DNA of 15,759 nt from Sporichthyaceae bacterium (GCA_013696235.1 JACCYY010000073.1:1-15759), one strand, 5' to 3'. Shown: positions 6,783 to 14,646, counted from the first letter of the stretch. Program-made: numbers and translations. The notes: generated from the sequence alone by a model not told the origin.

Positions 6783-6788
6783 TACGGT
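6783..6788 (+). promoter_or_regulatory. Possible -10 box for folP2-like gene
   Basis: TACGGT fits TANNNT and would start transcription near 6795, leaving a leader of about 30 nt that contains the GAGGAG ribosome binding site. I see no clear -35 box, and TANNNT hexamers are not rare, so this is tentative. Confidence 0.3.
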
Positions 6789-6825
6789 GTCGGGCTGATC
6801 GTGCCACGCGACCCTGAGGAGTGCC

Positions 6826-7689
6826 GTGCCGCTTCGCCTGGGCACACGCGTGTTCGCCGACACCGAGCTCGTGGTGATGGCGATCGTCAACCGCACGCCG
6901 GACTCGTTCTACGACCGGGGCGCGTCGTTCGCGTGGCGCGACGCCCTGGGCACCGTCGACCGAGCCGTCGAGGACGGCGCGGGGATCGTCGACATCGGTG
7001 GGGTGAAGGCCGGGTACGGATCGGAGGTGTCCGTCGACGAGGAACGCCGCCGGGTCGTCGACCTCGTGCTTGCCGTCCGGGATCGCCACCCGGCCCTGGT
7101 GATCAGCGTGGACACCTGGCGCAGCGAGATCGCCGACGAGGTGCTCCAGGCAGGTGCCGATCTGATCAACGACACGTGGGCCGGGGCCGACGACCAGCTT
7201 CGCGACGTCGTGGCCCAGCACGACGCCGGCATCGTGTGCTCGCACACGGGTGGCCTCTTGCCACGCACCGACCCGCACCGTGTCCGCTACGACGACGTCC
7301 TCGCGGAGGTGGCACGAGGCGTCGGCGAGCTGGCTCGACGAGCCGCCGCCGCAGGCGTACGACCTGACGCGATCATCGTCGACCCGACCCACGACTTCGG
7401 CAAGAACACGTGGCACTCGCTCGAGCTGACCCGCCGGCTCGACGAGCTGGTCGCGCTCGGCTACCCGGTGCTCGTGGCGTTGTCGAGCAAGGACTTCGTC
7501 GGCGAGACGCTCGACCTCCCGGTCGACGCCAGACTGCCCGGGACGCTCGCAGCCACCGCCGTCAGCGCCTGGCACGGAGCTCGGGTGTTCCGGGCGCACC
7601 AGGTGCTCGAGACCCGGCAGGTGCTCGACATGATTTCCTCGATTCGGGGTGATCGTCCACCTGCGGTGGCCCGTCGCGGTCTGGCCTGA
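6826..7689 (+). CDS. folP2: FolP2-type dihydropteroate synthase homologue, probably not a folate enzyme
   Basis: This is a 287-residue TIM barrel of the DHPS family. It keeps N22 (in VNRTPDSFYD), SVDTW (94-98), N115-D116 and FGKN (191-194). Several DHPS signatures are altered. The GGESTRPG loop reads DIGGVKAG (57-63); the GxSRKxF loop is ALSSKDF (218-224); DPGIGFGK is DPTHDFGK (186-193); the terminal RxHDV is RAHQV (256-260). These changes match mycobacterial FolP2 (Rv1207), which is reported to lack DHPS activity, so the substrate is unknown. The GTG at 6826 follows GAGGAG and gives a short lead into strand 1. The neighbours (DivIVA-domain gene and LOG gene) match the mycobacterial order. 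The symbol follows that homology. Confidence 0.88.
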   Translation: MPLRLGTRVFADTELVVMAIVNRTPDSFYDRGASFAWRDALGTVDRAVEDGAGIVDIGGVKAGYGSEVSVDEERRRVVDLVLAVRDRHPALVISVDTWRSEIADEVLQAGADLINDTWAGADDQLRDVVAQHDAGIVCSHTGGLLPRTDPHRVRYDDVLAEVARGVGELARRAAAAGVRPDAIIVDPTHDFGKNTWHSLELTRRLDELVALGYPVLVALSSKDFVGETLDLPVDARLPGTLAATAVSAWHGARVFRAHQVLETRQVLDMISSIRGDRPPAVARRGLA

Positions 7690-7698
7690 GCCCCCGGG

Positions 7699-8544
7699 TC
7701 AGCGACCGTCGGCCTCGCGCTCGGCCCGCTCGAGCTCGGTCACCGCCGCCACCTCCGCCGCGCGCCGCCGGCGGTCGGCGTCCACGATCATCGCCACGGC
7801 GTCGTCGACCTCGTCCACCACGGTGATCAGGTCGATGTCGGCCTCCGAGACGGTGCCCCGCGCGAGAAGCGTCGCGCGAACCCAGTCGAGCAGGCCGCTC
7901 CAGTACGCCGACCCGACGAGGACCACCGGGAACCTGGTCACGCGCTGGGTCTGGACCAGCGTCAGCGCCTCGAACAGCTCGTCGAGCGTGCCGAAGCCGC
8001 CGGGCAGGAAGACGAATCCCTGCGCGTACTTCACGAACATCGTCTTTCGCGCGAAGAAGTACCGGAACGTGATCCCGATGTCGACCCACGAGTTGAGACC
8101 CTGCTCGAACGGCAGCTCGATCCCGAGCCCCACGGACACCCCACCGGCTTGGCTCGCACCCCGGTTCGCCGCCTCCATCGCGCCCGGGCCGCCGCCGGTG
8201 ATGACTGCGTAGCCGGCCTTGACCAGCGACTCACCGAGGCGCTGCCCGAGCGCGTACACGGGGTCGTCGCGGTGGATCCGGGCGCTGCCGAAGACACTCA
8301 CCGCCGGTCCGAGCTCGGCGAGCATCCCGAAACCCTCGACGAACTCGCCCTGGATGCGGAGCACCCGCCAGGTGTCCGTGTGCACCCAGTCGGCTGCGCC
8401 GCGGGTATCGAGCAGGCGTTGGTCGGTTGTGCTCTCCTCGAACTGGGTACGACGCAGCGTCACCGGGCCACGCTGCTTCTCCCGAGGCGGCTCGGTCGGC
8501 GCTGGCAGGGCGCCGTCCGCCGGCTCCGGGCGTTTCGCTGGCAT
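7699..8544 (-). CDS. LOG family protein (TIGR00730, lysine-decarboxylase-like Rossmann fold)
   Basis: This 281-residue protein has GGGPGAMEAANRGA at 117-130 and PGGFGTLDE at 181-189, the nucleotide-binding and PGGxGTxxE signatures of LOG proteins. AVSVFGSARI (81-90) is the first Rossmann strand. LOG proteins release free cytokinin-type bases and ribose-5-phosphate from nucleoside monophosphates; the 'lysine decarboxylase' name often given is misleading. An N-terminal extension of about 50-60 residues, rich in Pro and charge and poorly ordered in appearance, precedes the domain. The ATG at 8544 lacks a Shine-Dalgarno but has TAGCCT 7 nt upstream, suggesting a leaderless mRNA. The gene is convergent with folP2 across 9 bp. 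Confidence 0.92.
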   Translation of the reverse strand: MPAKRPEPADGALPAPTEPPREKQRGPVTLRRTQFEESTTDQRLLDTRGAADWVHTDTWRVLRIQGEFVEGFGMLAELGPAVSVFGSARIHRDDPVYALGQRLGESLVKAGYAVITGGGPGAMEAANRGASQAGGVSVGLGIELPFEQGLNSWVDIGITFRYFFARKTMFVKYAQGFVFLPGGFGTLDELFEALTLVQTQRVTRFPVVLVGSAYWSGLLDWVRATLLARGTVSEADIDLITVVDEVDDAVAMIVDADRRRRAAEVAAVTELERAEREADGR

Positions 8545-8551
8545 GGCGTCG

Positions 8552-8557
8552 AGGCTA
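8552..8557 (-). promoter_or_regulatory. Putative -10 box of the LOG gene (leaderless type)
   Basis: TAGCCT on the minus strand fits TANNNT and lies 7 nt before the ATG, with no Shine-Dalgarno in the gap. It overlaps a small inverted repeat (AGGCT-AG-AGCCT, 8552-8563) that could be an operator. Spacing fits transcription starting at the A of ATG. Confidence 0.45.
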
Positions 8558-8663
8558 GAGCCTGGCGGTCGCTGCTCCCGGAGCGGGCACCGGTACCGGC
8601 TCGCGGACGACGCGAGTGACGACGGGCAACAATGGGCCAGGCAGGCCGGCACGAGGGAGGGCG

Positions 8664-10238
8664 ATGCCCGAGAAGGCGGGGGCGGGTCGCGGGTCGTCCC
8701 AACGGGACCGCTCGCACACCCTGCGCGACTGGGCGCGCCTCTACGAGTCCGTCGACGAGCTCGCCGCAAGGTGCCAGACCGGCGAAGCCGGACGCGTACT
8801 CGTCGAGATCGATGGTTTCCTCGCCGAGGCCCGGGCCGCCGGTGTCGTCGAGGTGCTCAACCGCTCCTGGTACGTGGTCGCGCTGGCGAATCTCAACCTC
8901 GGCGATCTTGATCGCGCGGTCGATGCCTGCAACCAGATCATCGAGCAGGGCGGTGAACCGGGTGATCCGGCCTGGACCTCCAGCGCGTACGCGCTCCGCG
9001 GGATCGCCCGGTCAGATCGCGGTGATCATCTCTCGGCCGTGGACGACCTCGTCGACGCAGCCGTCCTCCTGGACGACGCCCGCCCGACCGGACAGCCCTA
9101 CGCGTACGCGGTGGACGGCATCGGGCTCGGCTACCTCGGTCTTCGCCTCTACGAGCTGTCGATGGACGCATACCAGCAAGCTGCCGAGCTGGTCGCCCGA
9201 CCGGGTCTCACCCTCCCGCGGATGTTTCACCGCTTCCACCAGATGCTGGTCGAGATCTGCTGGGGTCTCGAGCTCGACCGGCTCGACGAGTCCGACGAGG
9301 CCGGCTCGCACTTCCGGGCTGCGCTGGCGATCGCCGGCGACGCGACCCCGCTGCCCACCCTGGGCACGCAGACCTGGGCGCTACGGCTGCGGGCGCTCGT
9401 CGGGTTCTGCCACGCGATGACCGATGCAATCGGGCGCGCTGTGGAAGGTCTCGAGTCAGACGCCGATGCGTTGGCCGTGCAAGAGCTCGACGAGGAGGTG
9501 CTGGCGCGCATCGGACTGGCCCGGGCGTACGGCCGGCTCGGCGACGTCCCGCGGGCGCTCGCCGAGGCCGACCTGGCTGAACGCGCCGCCGGGGACGACC
9601 ACCCGCTCGGCCTCAGCATCGCCTGGGAGCGGCAACGCCTCGCTCGACCGGATGCGCCGACGGCGGCCACCTCCGTCGTCAGCGAGTACGCGAGCCGGCT
9701 CGAGCGCGAGCGCTGGGACGACCGGGTGCGGTTGAGCGCCGAGACCCGGGAACGGCTGCAGTCCGAGATCGAGCGGCGCGCGGCGCGGAGGATGTCCGCC
9801 GAGTACCTCACCGACAGCCTCACCGGTGCGGCGAACCGCCGTCACCTGGAGCTGCGGCTCCCCGAGATGGTGAGCCGGGCCAGGACGCACGACGAAGCGG
9901 TGGCGCTCGCGTTCGTCGATCTCGACGCGGACACCACGACCGAGGACATGGTGTCGATCGGGGCCCAGCTGCGGACAGGGGCCGGTCCAGACGGGTTCGT
10001 CGCCCGGTACGGAGGCTCGGAGTTCGTCGTCGTGCTTCCCCGCCAGACCGCCCGCCAGCTCGCTGACGTGGTCGACGACGTGGTCGGCGGACGCCGTGCG
10101 GACGGTGTCCCTCGACCGCGGGTAGGCGTGGCGTCGGCCCGGCGACCACCATCGGTCGCCGGTCTCGTGGCGGCCGCCGACGAGGCGCTCCTCGCTGCCC
10201 GCCGGGCCGGCGGCGGCATCCAGCTCGCCACCAGCTGA
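8664..10238 (+). CDS. TPR-like protein with a degenerate C-terminal GGDEF domain
   Basis: This is a 524-residue cytoplasmic protein with no signal peptide or membrane segment. Residues of about 20-340 are helical with repeated Ala/Leu-rich pairs resembling TPR units ([40 protein letters not shown]). A short linker helix ([15 protein letters not shown]) leads to a GGDEF-family domain from about 380. DSLTGAANR (384-392) and FVDLD (417-421) are kept. The segment that normally carries FKxxND..GH..GD is missing, and the active-site motif is GGSEF (450-454). No RxxD inhibitory site is seen. It is unlikely to make cyclic-di-GMP; it may bind GTP or partners through the repeats. ATG 8664 is preferred over GTG 8616 because GAGGGAGG precedes it. 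The gene is convergent with dapE across 10 bp. Confidence 0.82.
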   Translation: MPEKAGAGRGSSQRDRSHTLRDWARLYESVDELAARCQTGEAGRVLVEIDGFLAEARAAGVVEVLNRSWYVVALANLNLGDLDRAVDACNQIIEQGGEPGDPAWTSSAYALRGIARSDRGDHLSAVDDLVDAAVLLDDARPTGQPYAYAVDGIGLGYLGLRLYELSMDAYQQAAELVARPGLTLPRMFHRFHQMLVEICWGLELDRLDESDEAGSHFRAALAIAGDATPLPTLGTQTWALRLRALVGFCHAMTDAIGRAVEGLESDADALAVQELDEEVLARIGLARAYGRLGDVPRALAEADLAERAAGDDHPLGLSIAWERQRLARPDAPTAATSVVSEYASRLERERWDDRVRLSAETRERLQSEIERRAARRMSAEYLTDSLTGAANRRHLELRLPEMVSRARTHDEAVALAFVDLDADTTTEDMVSIGAQLRTGAGPDGFVARYGGSEFVVVLPRQTARQLADVVDDVVGGRRADGVPRPRVGVASARRPPSVAGLVAAADEALLAARRAGGGIQLATS

Positions 10239-10248
10239 CCGAGAACGA

Positions 10249-11325
10249 TCACTCCGGGCCGGGCGCCGCGGTGAGCCAGGCGCGCATCTTGGTCTCGCAC
10301 TCCCCGATCTCGGCGACCGCGACGTGCTCGTGGCGGGCATGGGCGACGTTCGGGTTGCCCGGCCCGTAGTTCACCGCGGCGATGCCGAGCTGGGCGAACC
10401 GCGCGACGTCGGTCCACCCGAACTTCGGACCGGGCTGCCCGCCGATCGCCGCGACGAACGACGCGGCGGCGGGCAGGTCGAGACCCGGTCGAGCACCCGG
10501 TGCGCTGTCCATGAGCGTGAGCTCGAAGCCGGCGAAGAAGTCCTCCAGGAATCGAAACGCCGCCGCCTCGTCGTGGTCCGGTGCGAACCGGTGGTTCACC
10601 GTCACCACGCAACGGTCGGGGATCACGTTGCCGGCGACCCCACCGGCGATGCCGATCGCGTTCACGCTCTCGCGGTAGCGCAGACCCTCGACGTCCGGCT
10701 CTCGCGGCTCGTACGCGACAAGCCGGGCCAGGACAGGTGCCGCGGCATGGATGGCGTTGGCCCCCATCCACCCGCGCGCGGCGTGAGCCCGCACTCCCGT
10801 CGTGGCGACGTCCACGCGCATCGTGCCCTGGCAGCCGCCCTCGACGGTCGCGCTGGTCGGCTCCATGAGCACCGCGAAGTCAGCGGCGAGGAGCTCAGGT
10901 CGCTCGTCGGTGATGCGCTTGAGGCCGTTGCGCTCGGCCTCGACCTCCTCGCACTCGTAGAAGACGTAGGTCACGTCCCGTACGGGTGCCGGCACGGTCG
11001 CTGCCAGGCGCAGCCCGACCGCGACCCCACCCTTCATGTCTGCGGTGCCGATGCCGTGGAGGACGCCGTTCTCGAGCCGGGACGGGTAGTTGTCCGCGAT
11101 CGGGACGGTGTCGAGGTGACCGGCCACGACCACCCGCTCGGCCCGCCCGAGCCGCGTACGGGCGACCACGGAATCACCGATCCGGACGACGTCGAGATGG
11201 GCGATCGGTCGCAGGGCGGCCTCGACAGCGTCGGCGATCTCCCGCTCTTCACCGCTCACGGACGCGATGTCGACCAGGGCCGCGGTGAGTCGAGCGCCGT
11301 CTTGGGAGAGATCCAGTTCTGCCAC
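10249..11325 (-). CDS. dapE: Succinyl-diaminopimelate desuccinylase
   Basis: This cytoplasmic M20-family metallohydrolase cleaves N-succinyl-LL-diaminopimelate to LL-diaminopimelate and succinate in lysine and peptidoglycan synthesis. In the 358-residue protein the two-zinc site is visible: H70 and D72 (GHLDTVP), D96 (GTADMKGG), catalytic E126 with ligand E127 (CEE), E155 (LMEPTSA) and a C-terminal His in ARHEHV (332 or 334). The dimerisation lid is the middle segment around 175-285. The frame is open far upstream on this strand, opposite dapD, but the family N-terminus begins at the GTG at 11325 ([13 protein letters not shown]). There is no Shine-Dalgarno; a TACGGT -10 lies 6 nt before it. 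It is divergent from dapD, as in mycobacteria. Confidence 0.95.
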   Translation of the reverse strand: MAELDLSQDGARLTAALVDIASVSGEEREIADAVEAALRPIAHLDVVRIGDSVVARTRLGRAERVVVAGHLDTVPIADNYPSRLENGVLHGIGTADMKGGVAVGLRLAATVPAPVRDVTYVFYECEEVEAERNGLKRITDERPELLAADFAVLMEPTSATVEGGCQGTMRVDVATTGVRAHAARGWMGANAIHAAAPVLARLVAYEPREPDVEGLRYRESVNAIGIAGGVAGNVIPDRCVVTVNHRFAPDHDEAAAFRFLEDFFAGFELTLMDSAPGARPGLDLPAAASFVAAIGGQPGPKFGWTDVARFAQLGIAAVNYGPGNPNVAHARHEHVAVAEIGECETKMRAWLTAAPGPE

Positions 11326-11330
11326 GCGGG

Positions 11331-11337
11331 TACCGTA
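11331..11337. promoter_or_regulatory. Palindromic bidirectional -10 element between dapE and dapD
   Basis: The palindrome TACCGTA offers a TANNNT box on both strands. TACCGT on plus ends 7 nt before the dapD GTG; TACGGT on minus ends 6 nt before the dapE GTG. Neither gene has a Shine-Dalgarno, and the whole gap is 18 bp, so both mRNAs would be leaderless. No good -35 is seen on either side; those regions lie inside the opposite coding sequence. Confidence 0.6.
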
Positions 11338-11343
11338 ACGGCC

Positions 11344-12348
11344 GTGACCGAATCGCTGGCGAGCCGTCCCGATGGGACAGATCACGGGACAGATCACGGG
11401 GCGGGTGACGGCTCCCCCGACGACGGCGCCTGGGCGGACGGGATCGCCACGATCGGCTCCGCCGACCAGGTGCTCGACGTCTGGTACCCGAGGCCCGCAC
11501 TCGGTCAGCCGCCTGACCCGGCGGTGCCGGCCGAGGACCTCGAGGCGCTGGTCGGCACGGACGACGTGCGCCAGGTCCGGCTCGCGGCGGTCCGGACCGT
11601 CCTCTCGTCGCTCGCTGCCCCACCCGCCGACGTACCGGACGCGTACCTGCGCCTGCACCTGCTCTCCCACCGGCTCGTCGAGCCGCACGGCCTGAACGTC
11701 GAGGGCATGTTCGCGGTGCTCAACAACGTGGTGTGGACGTCCGCGGGACCGTGCACCGCCGAGGATTTCGAGTCCACCCGGCTGCGGCTGCGCGCGGCCG
11801 GTGTGCGGGTGACCGTCTACGGCGTCGACAAGTTCCCGCGCATGGTGGACTACGTCGTCCCGAGCGGGGTCCGGGTGGCTGACGGCGACCGGGTCCGCCT
11901 CGGCGCCCACCTCGCGCCTGGGACGACCGTCATGCACGAGGGCTTCGTGAACTTCAACGCCGGCACCCTCGGGGTCTCCATGGTCGAAGGCCGGATCACC
12001 GCCGGCGTCGTGGTCGGTGACGGTTCGGACATCGGCGGCGGCTCGTCGATCATGGGCACGCTCTCCGGCGGCGGCAAAGAGGTCGTCCGGATCGGCGAGC
12101 ACTGCCTCCTCGGCGCCAACGCCGGCGTCGGGATCTCCCTCGGCGACGACTGCGTCGTCGAGGCCGGCCTCTACGTCACGGCCGGCACCCGGGTGGCGCT
12201 GCCCGACGGTGCGGTCGTCCGAGCCCGTGAGCTGTCCGGGCGCGACGGCCTGCTGTACCGCCGCAACAGCGAGACGGGAGCCGTGGAGGCGCTCCCGCGC
12301 TCGGGCACGTGGGGCGGCCTGAACACAACCCTTCACGCCAACCAGTAG
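11344..12348 (+). CDS. dapD: 2,3,4,5-tetrahydropyridine-2,6-dicarboxylate N-succinyltransferase
   Basis: This trimeric hexapeptide acyltransferase transfers succinyl from succinyl-CoA to tetrahydrodipicolinate in the succinylase branch of meso-DAP/lysine synthesis. The 334-residue protein matches the long actinobacterial DapD (Rv1201c, about 317 residues). Conserved blocks include [74 protein letters not shown] and [13 protein letters not shown]. The left-handed beta-helix runs through about 180-295. The N-terminus has an unusual hydrophilic extension containing GTDHGTDHG, encoded by a tandem 12-bp repeat. No in-frame start codon lies nearer the conserved region, so the GTG at 11344 is chosen and is probably leaderless. 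It is divergent from dapE. Confidence 0.96.
   Translation: MTESLASRPDGTDHGTDHGAGDGSPDDGAWADGIATIGSADQVLDVWYPRPALGQPPDPAVPAEDLEALVGTDDVRQVRLAAVRTVLSSLAAPPADVPDAYLRLHLLSHRLVEPHGLNVEGMFAVLNNVVWTSAGPCTAEDFESTRLRLRAAGVRVTVYGVDKFPRMVDYVVPSGVRVADGDRVRLGAHLAPGTTVMHEGFVNFNAGTLGVSMVEGRITAGVVVGDGSDIGGGSSIMGTLSGGGKEVVRIGEHCLLGANAGVGISLGDDCVVEAGLYVTAGTRVALPDGAVVRARELSGRDGLLYRRNSETGAVEALPRSGTWGGLNTTLHANQ
11374..11397 (+). repeat. Tandem 12-bp repeat inside dapD
   Basis: GGGACAGATCAC occurs twice head to tail with no mismatch and stays in frame, giving GTDH twice in the N-terminal extension of DapD. A 12-bp unit preserves the frame and could vary in copy number by slippage. Confidence 0.8.
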
Positions 12349-12362
12349 CCAGCCTGACCTCT

Positions 12363-12374
12363 CGTTGATCAACG
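12363..12374. repeat. Perfect 12-bp palindrome downstream of dapD
   Basis: CGTTGATCAACG lies 14 bp after the dapD stop and about 80 bp before the next gene's start. It could be an operator for that gene or a weak 3' hairpin for dapD. A 12-bp palindrome can occur by chance at this scale, so the role is open. Confidence 0.3.
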
Positions 12375-12455
12375 GCTCGGGGCCAGGCGCGAAACCGTAC
12401 GGAGGTGCGGCTCGTTGGGACGGGAAGCAGGACGAGCGAGTCGGGGGTGACGCAC

Positions 12456-13415
12456 GTGCGCAGGTTGGCCGGGGTGGCGATCGTCACGGTGCTGGCCGCT
12501 GCGCTCGTCGTCGCGGCCGTCATCGGGCTCCGCTCGGTCGGTGTCATCGGCCCCTCTGAGCGCTGCGTCGCCGAGGTCGACGGAGTGACGGTCAGCCTTG
12601 ACCTCGAGCAGAGCCGGCACGCCGCGTTGATCGGGGCGGTGGCCACCGCCCGTGGGCTGCCGGCTCGGGCGATCACGATCGCGCTCGCCACCGCCTACCA
12701 GGAGTCCGACCTGCGCAACGTCGACTACGGCGACCGGGACTCCCTGGGGCTCTTCCAGCAGCGCCCGTCGCAGGGCTGGGGCACTGCCGCCGAGGTGCAA
12801 GACCCGACGTATGCCACCAACGCCTTCTACGACGCTCTGGTCCAGATCACCGACTACCGCGAGCTGCCGGTGACCGAGGCCGCCCAGGCGGTCCAGCGCA
12901 GCGCCTTTCCCGGCGCGTACGCCGACCACGAGGCCGACGCCCGGGTACTCGCGTCCGCGCTGTCGGGCAACTCGCCGGCAGCGTTCTCCTGCGAGCTCGC
13001 GGTCGACGACCTCGAGGGCGAGGTGCCGCTCGCGAGCGGGCTGACTCCGCGTGCGCAGCGCGTGCTCGACGACGCGCAGGCCGCGTTCGGCCAGCAGAGC
13101 GTCGGCGGCTTCGATGCCGCTGGCGTCACCTCCGGCCACATGGCCAGGTCTGCGCACTACGACGGCCGCGCGGTCGACGTGTTCTTCGCCTCGGACGACC
13201 CCGCGGCCGTGCTGCGCGGCTGGTCCCTCGCGCACTGGGTCGTCGCGAACGCAGACCGCCTCGAGGTCGCCACCGTGATCTACCGAGACCAGATCTGGAC
13301 GGCCGCTCGCTCCGGCGACGGCTGGCGCCCGTACGTGCCACCGGACGGGCCGACCGACAACCCGACCCTGCGCCACCTCGACCACGTCCACGTCGACGTC
13401 GTCGCCGGTGCCTGA
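12456..13415 (+). CDS. Exported or anchored cell-wall protein: transglycosylase-like domain plus M15-like C-terminal domain
   Basis: The N-terminus MRRLAGVAIVTVLAAALVVA is a signal peptide or anchor. Residues of about 50-165 hold a lysozyme/lytic-transglycosylase-like block: AYQESDL with candidate acid E83, then DRDSLGLFQQRPSQGWGT. The C-terminal part has SAHYDGRAVD (H234, D241) and HLDHVHVDV (H307, H310, H312), echoing the SxHxxGxAxD and HxH metal ligands of M15/LAS peptidases. I recognise the latter as the ARB_07466-like domain of actinobacterial proteins, whose activity is poorly known. It probably binds or cuts peptidoglycan. Homologues are often mislabelled as heavy-metal transporters. 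In-frame GTG starts exist at 12405, 12447 and 12456; the last has GGGGG at 8 nt and begins the signal sequence directly, but 12447 is possible. Confidence 0.8.
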   Translation: MRRLAGVAIVTVLAAALVVAAVIGLRSVGVIGPSERCVAEVDGVTVSLDLEQSRHAALIGAVATARGLPARAITIALATAYQESDLRNVDYGDRDSLGLFQQRPSQGWGTAAEVQDPTYATNAFYDALVQITDYRELPVTEAAQAVQRSAFPGAYADHEADARVLASALSGNSPAAFSCELAVDDLEGEVPLASGLTPRAQRVLDDAQAAFGQQSVGGFDAAGVTSGHMARSAHYDGRAVDVFFASDDPAAVLRGWSLAHWVVANADRLEVATVIYRDQIWTAARSGDGWRPYVPPDGPTDNPTLRHLDHVHVDVVAGA

Positions 13416-13421
13416 TCCTCC

Positions 13422-13512
13422 TCCCGATGATCAAGGAATTTCTGCCCGTGACGCGGTGCCAGGAACCTGGCTCCGGACCGTCAGAGGGGCAGAAATTCCT
13501 TGATCATCGGGA
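13422..13512. repeat. Long perfect inverted repeat with nested hairpin overlapping the dapC stop
   Basis: Two 26-bp arms (13422-13447 and 13487-13512) are exact reverse complements around a 39-bp centre. The arms start TCCCGATGATCA and include the AT-rich AAGGAATTT, unlike the flanking DNA. The centre holds a second stem, GCCAGG-AA-CCTGGC (13458-13471), flanked by CGG and CCG that also pair. The element lies between convergent genes, 6 bp after one stop, and its right arm contains the last codons and stop of dapC. It may be a bidirectional terminator or a miniature repeat of mobile or REP-like origin. Confidence 0.85.
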
Positions 13513-14646
13513 AGGTGGGGACGGTGGGGTGAGCCGGGTGACGGCGGCGGCGACGCGCTCGTCCGTGGCCGTGAGCGCGACCCGTACGTGCTGTCCGCCG
13601 CGCGGGCCGTAGAAGTCGCCGGGGGCGACGAGGATCCCGCGCTCGGCCAACCACTGCGTCGAGGTCCAGCCCGGCTCGGCGCGGGTGACCCAGAGGTAGA
13701 GGCCGGCTGTCGAGTGCTCGGCCCGGAACCCGGCCGCCTCGAAGGCGGCACGCAGCGTCGTCCGCCTGGCCCGGTACCGCTCGCGCTGCTCGTCCACGTG
13801 AGCGTCGTCGCCGAGCGCGGCGGCCATCGCGGCCTGCACCGGCGCCGGCACGATCATCCCGGCGTGCTTGCGGGTTGCGAGCAGCCCGGCCACGAGGGCC
13901 GGGTCACCGGTGAGGAAGCCGGCCCGGTAACCAGCCAGGTTCGAGCGCTTCGAGAGCGAGTGCAGGCTCAGCAGCCCGGTGGTGTCGCCGTCGCAGACGT
14001 CTGGGTGCAGCAGGGAGACGGGGCGCTCTTCCCAGCCGAGCTCGAGGTAGCACTCGTCGCTCGCGACCACGGCACCATGCTCCCGCGCCCAGGCCACGAC
14101 CTTGCGCAGGTGGGCCACCGGCAGGACCTGACCGGTCGGGTTGGCCGGCGAGTTCACCCACACCAGGCCGACCCGCTGCGGTCCGAGGCCGACCAGGCCC
14201 GCAGCCGCGACCGGGGTCGCCCCGGCCAGCCGGGCACCCACGTCGTACGTCGGATAGGCGATCTCGGGGTGGACGACCACGTCGCCGGCGCCGAGGCCGA
14301 GCAGCGTCGGCAGCCACGCGACGATCTCCTTCGCGCCGATGGTCGGCAGCACCGCAGCCGGATCTAGGCCCACGACGCCGTGGCGACGTTCCAGCCACGC
14401 GACGGCGGCAGCGCGCAGCGCCGGGGTGCCGTGCGTCAGCGGGTACGCGGGGGCGTCCGCGGCCATGGCGAGGGCGTCCTGGACGACGGCCGGGGTCGGG
14501 TCAACCGGGCTGCCGACGGAGAGGTCGACGATCCCGTCGGGATGTGTGGCTGCTGTCACGCGGGACGCATCGAGCCGGTCCCAGGGGAACCTCGGCAGCG
14601 CCGCCCACCGCGGGGTTCTCGGCGCAGGATCGGCGGCCGAGCTCAG
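13504..14646 (-). CDS. dapC: Succinyldiaminopimelate transaminase
   Basis: This PLP-dependent class I/II aminotransferase converts N-succinyl-2-amino-6-ketopimelate to N-succinyl-LL-diaminopimelate using glutamate. It has 380 residues. LPRFPWDRL near the N-terminus and [16 protein letters not shown] are the marks of the actinobacterial DapC family (TIGR03539). The PLP lysine is K233 in SLSKRSN; N169 (SPANPTG), D197 and Y200 (SDECY) and the C-terminal Arg in GQHVRVALT complete the site. No ATG, GTG or TTG lies between the fdxA end and the conserved LPRFPWD. The only candidate is CTG at 14646, overlapping the fdxA stop as CTGA and 7 nt after AGGAGG. It is co-transcribed and coupled with fdxA. 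The last codons lie in the long inverted repeat. Confidence 0.93.
   Translation of the reverse strand: MSSAADPAPRTPRWAALPRFPWDRLDASRVTAATHPDGIVDLSVGSPVDPTPAVVQDALAMAADAPAYPLTHGTPALRAAAVAWLERRHGVVGLDPAAVLPTIGAKEIVAWLPTLLGLGAGDVVVHPEIAYPTYDVGARLAGATPVAAAGLVGLGPQRVGLVWVNSPANPTGQVLPVAHLRKVVAWAREHGAVVASDECYLELGWEERPVSLLHPDVCDGDTTGLLSLHSLSKRSNLAGYRAGFLTGDPALVAGLLATRKHAGMIVPAPVQAAMAAALGDDAHVDEQRERYRARRTTLRAAFEAAGFRAEHSTAGLYLWVTRAEPGWTSTQWLAERGILVAPGDFYGPRGGQHVRVALTATDERVAAAVTRLTPPSPPSR

Noticed and set aside
6733-7599. Upstream extension of the DivIVA-domain frame antisense to folP2
   Set aside because: The extension lacks family similarity, while the ATG at 6732 has a strong Shine-Dalgarno and starts a membrane segment.
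8590-8599. Palindrome CCGGTACCGG between the LOG and GGDEF genes
   Set aside because: Ten-base GC palindromes are expected by chance in DNA this GC-rich, and it has no clear relation to a promoter.
10324-11343. Upstream continuation of the dapD frame, opposite dapE
   Set aside because: DapD similarity begins only after 11344; the upstream part is antisense to the clear dapE gene.
11326-12372. Upstream continuation of the dapE frame, opposite dapD
   Set aside because: The frame stays open by composition only. DapE family sequence begins at the GTG at 11325, and dapD occupies the other strand.
13422-13512. CRISPR repeat or IS ends
   Set aside because: There is only one inverted pair, no direct repeats with spacers, no transposase and no visible target-site duplication, so it is listed as an inverted repeat instead.
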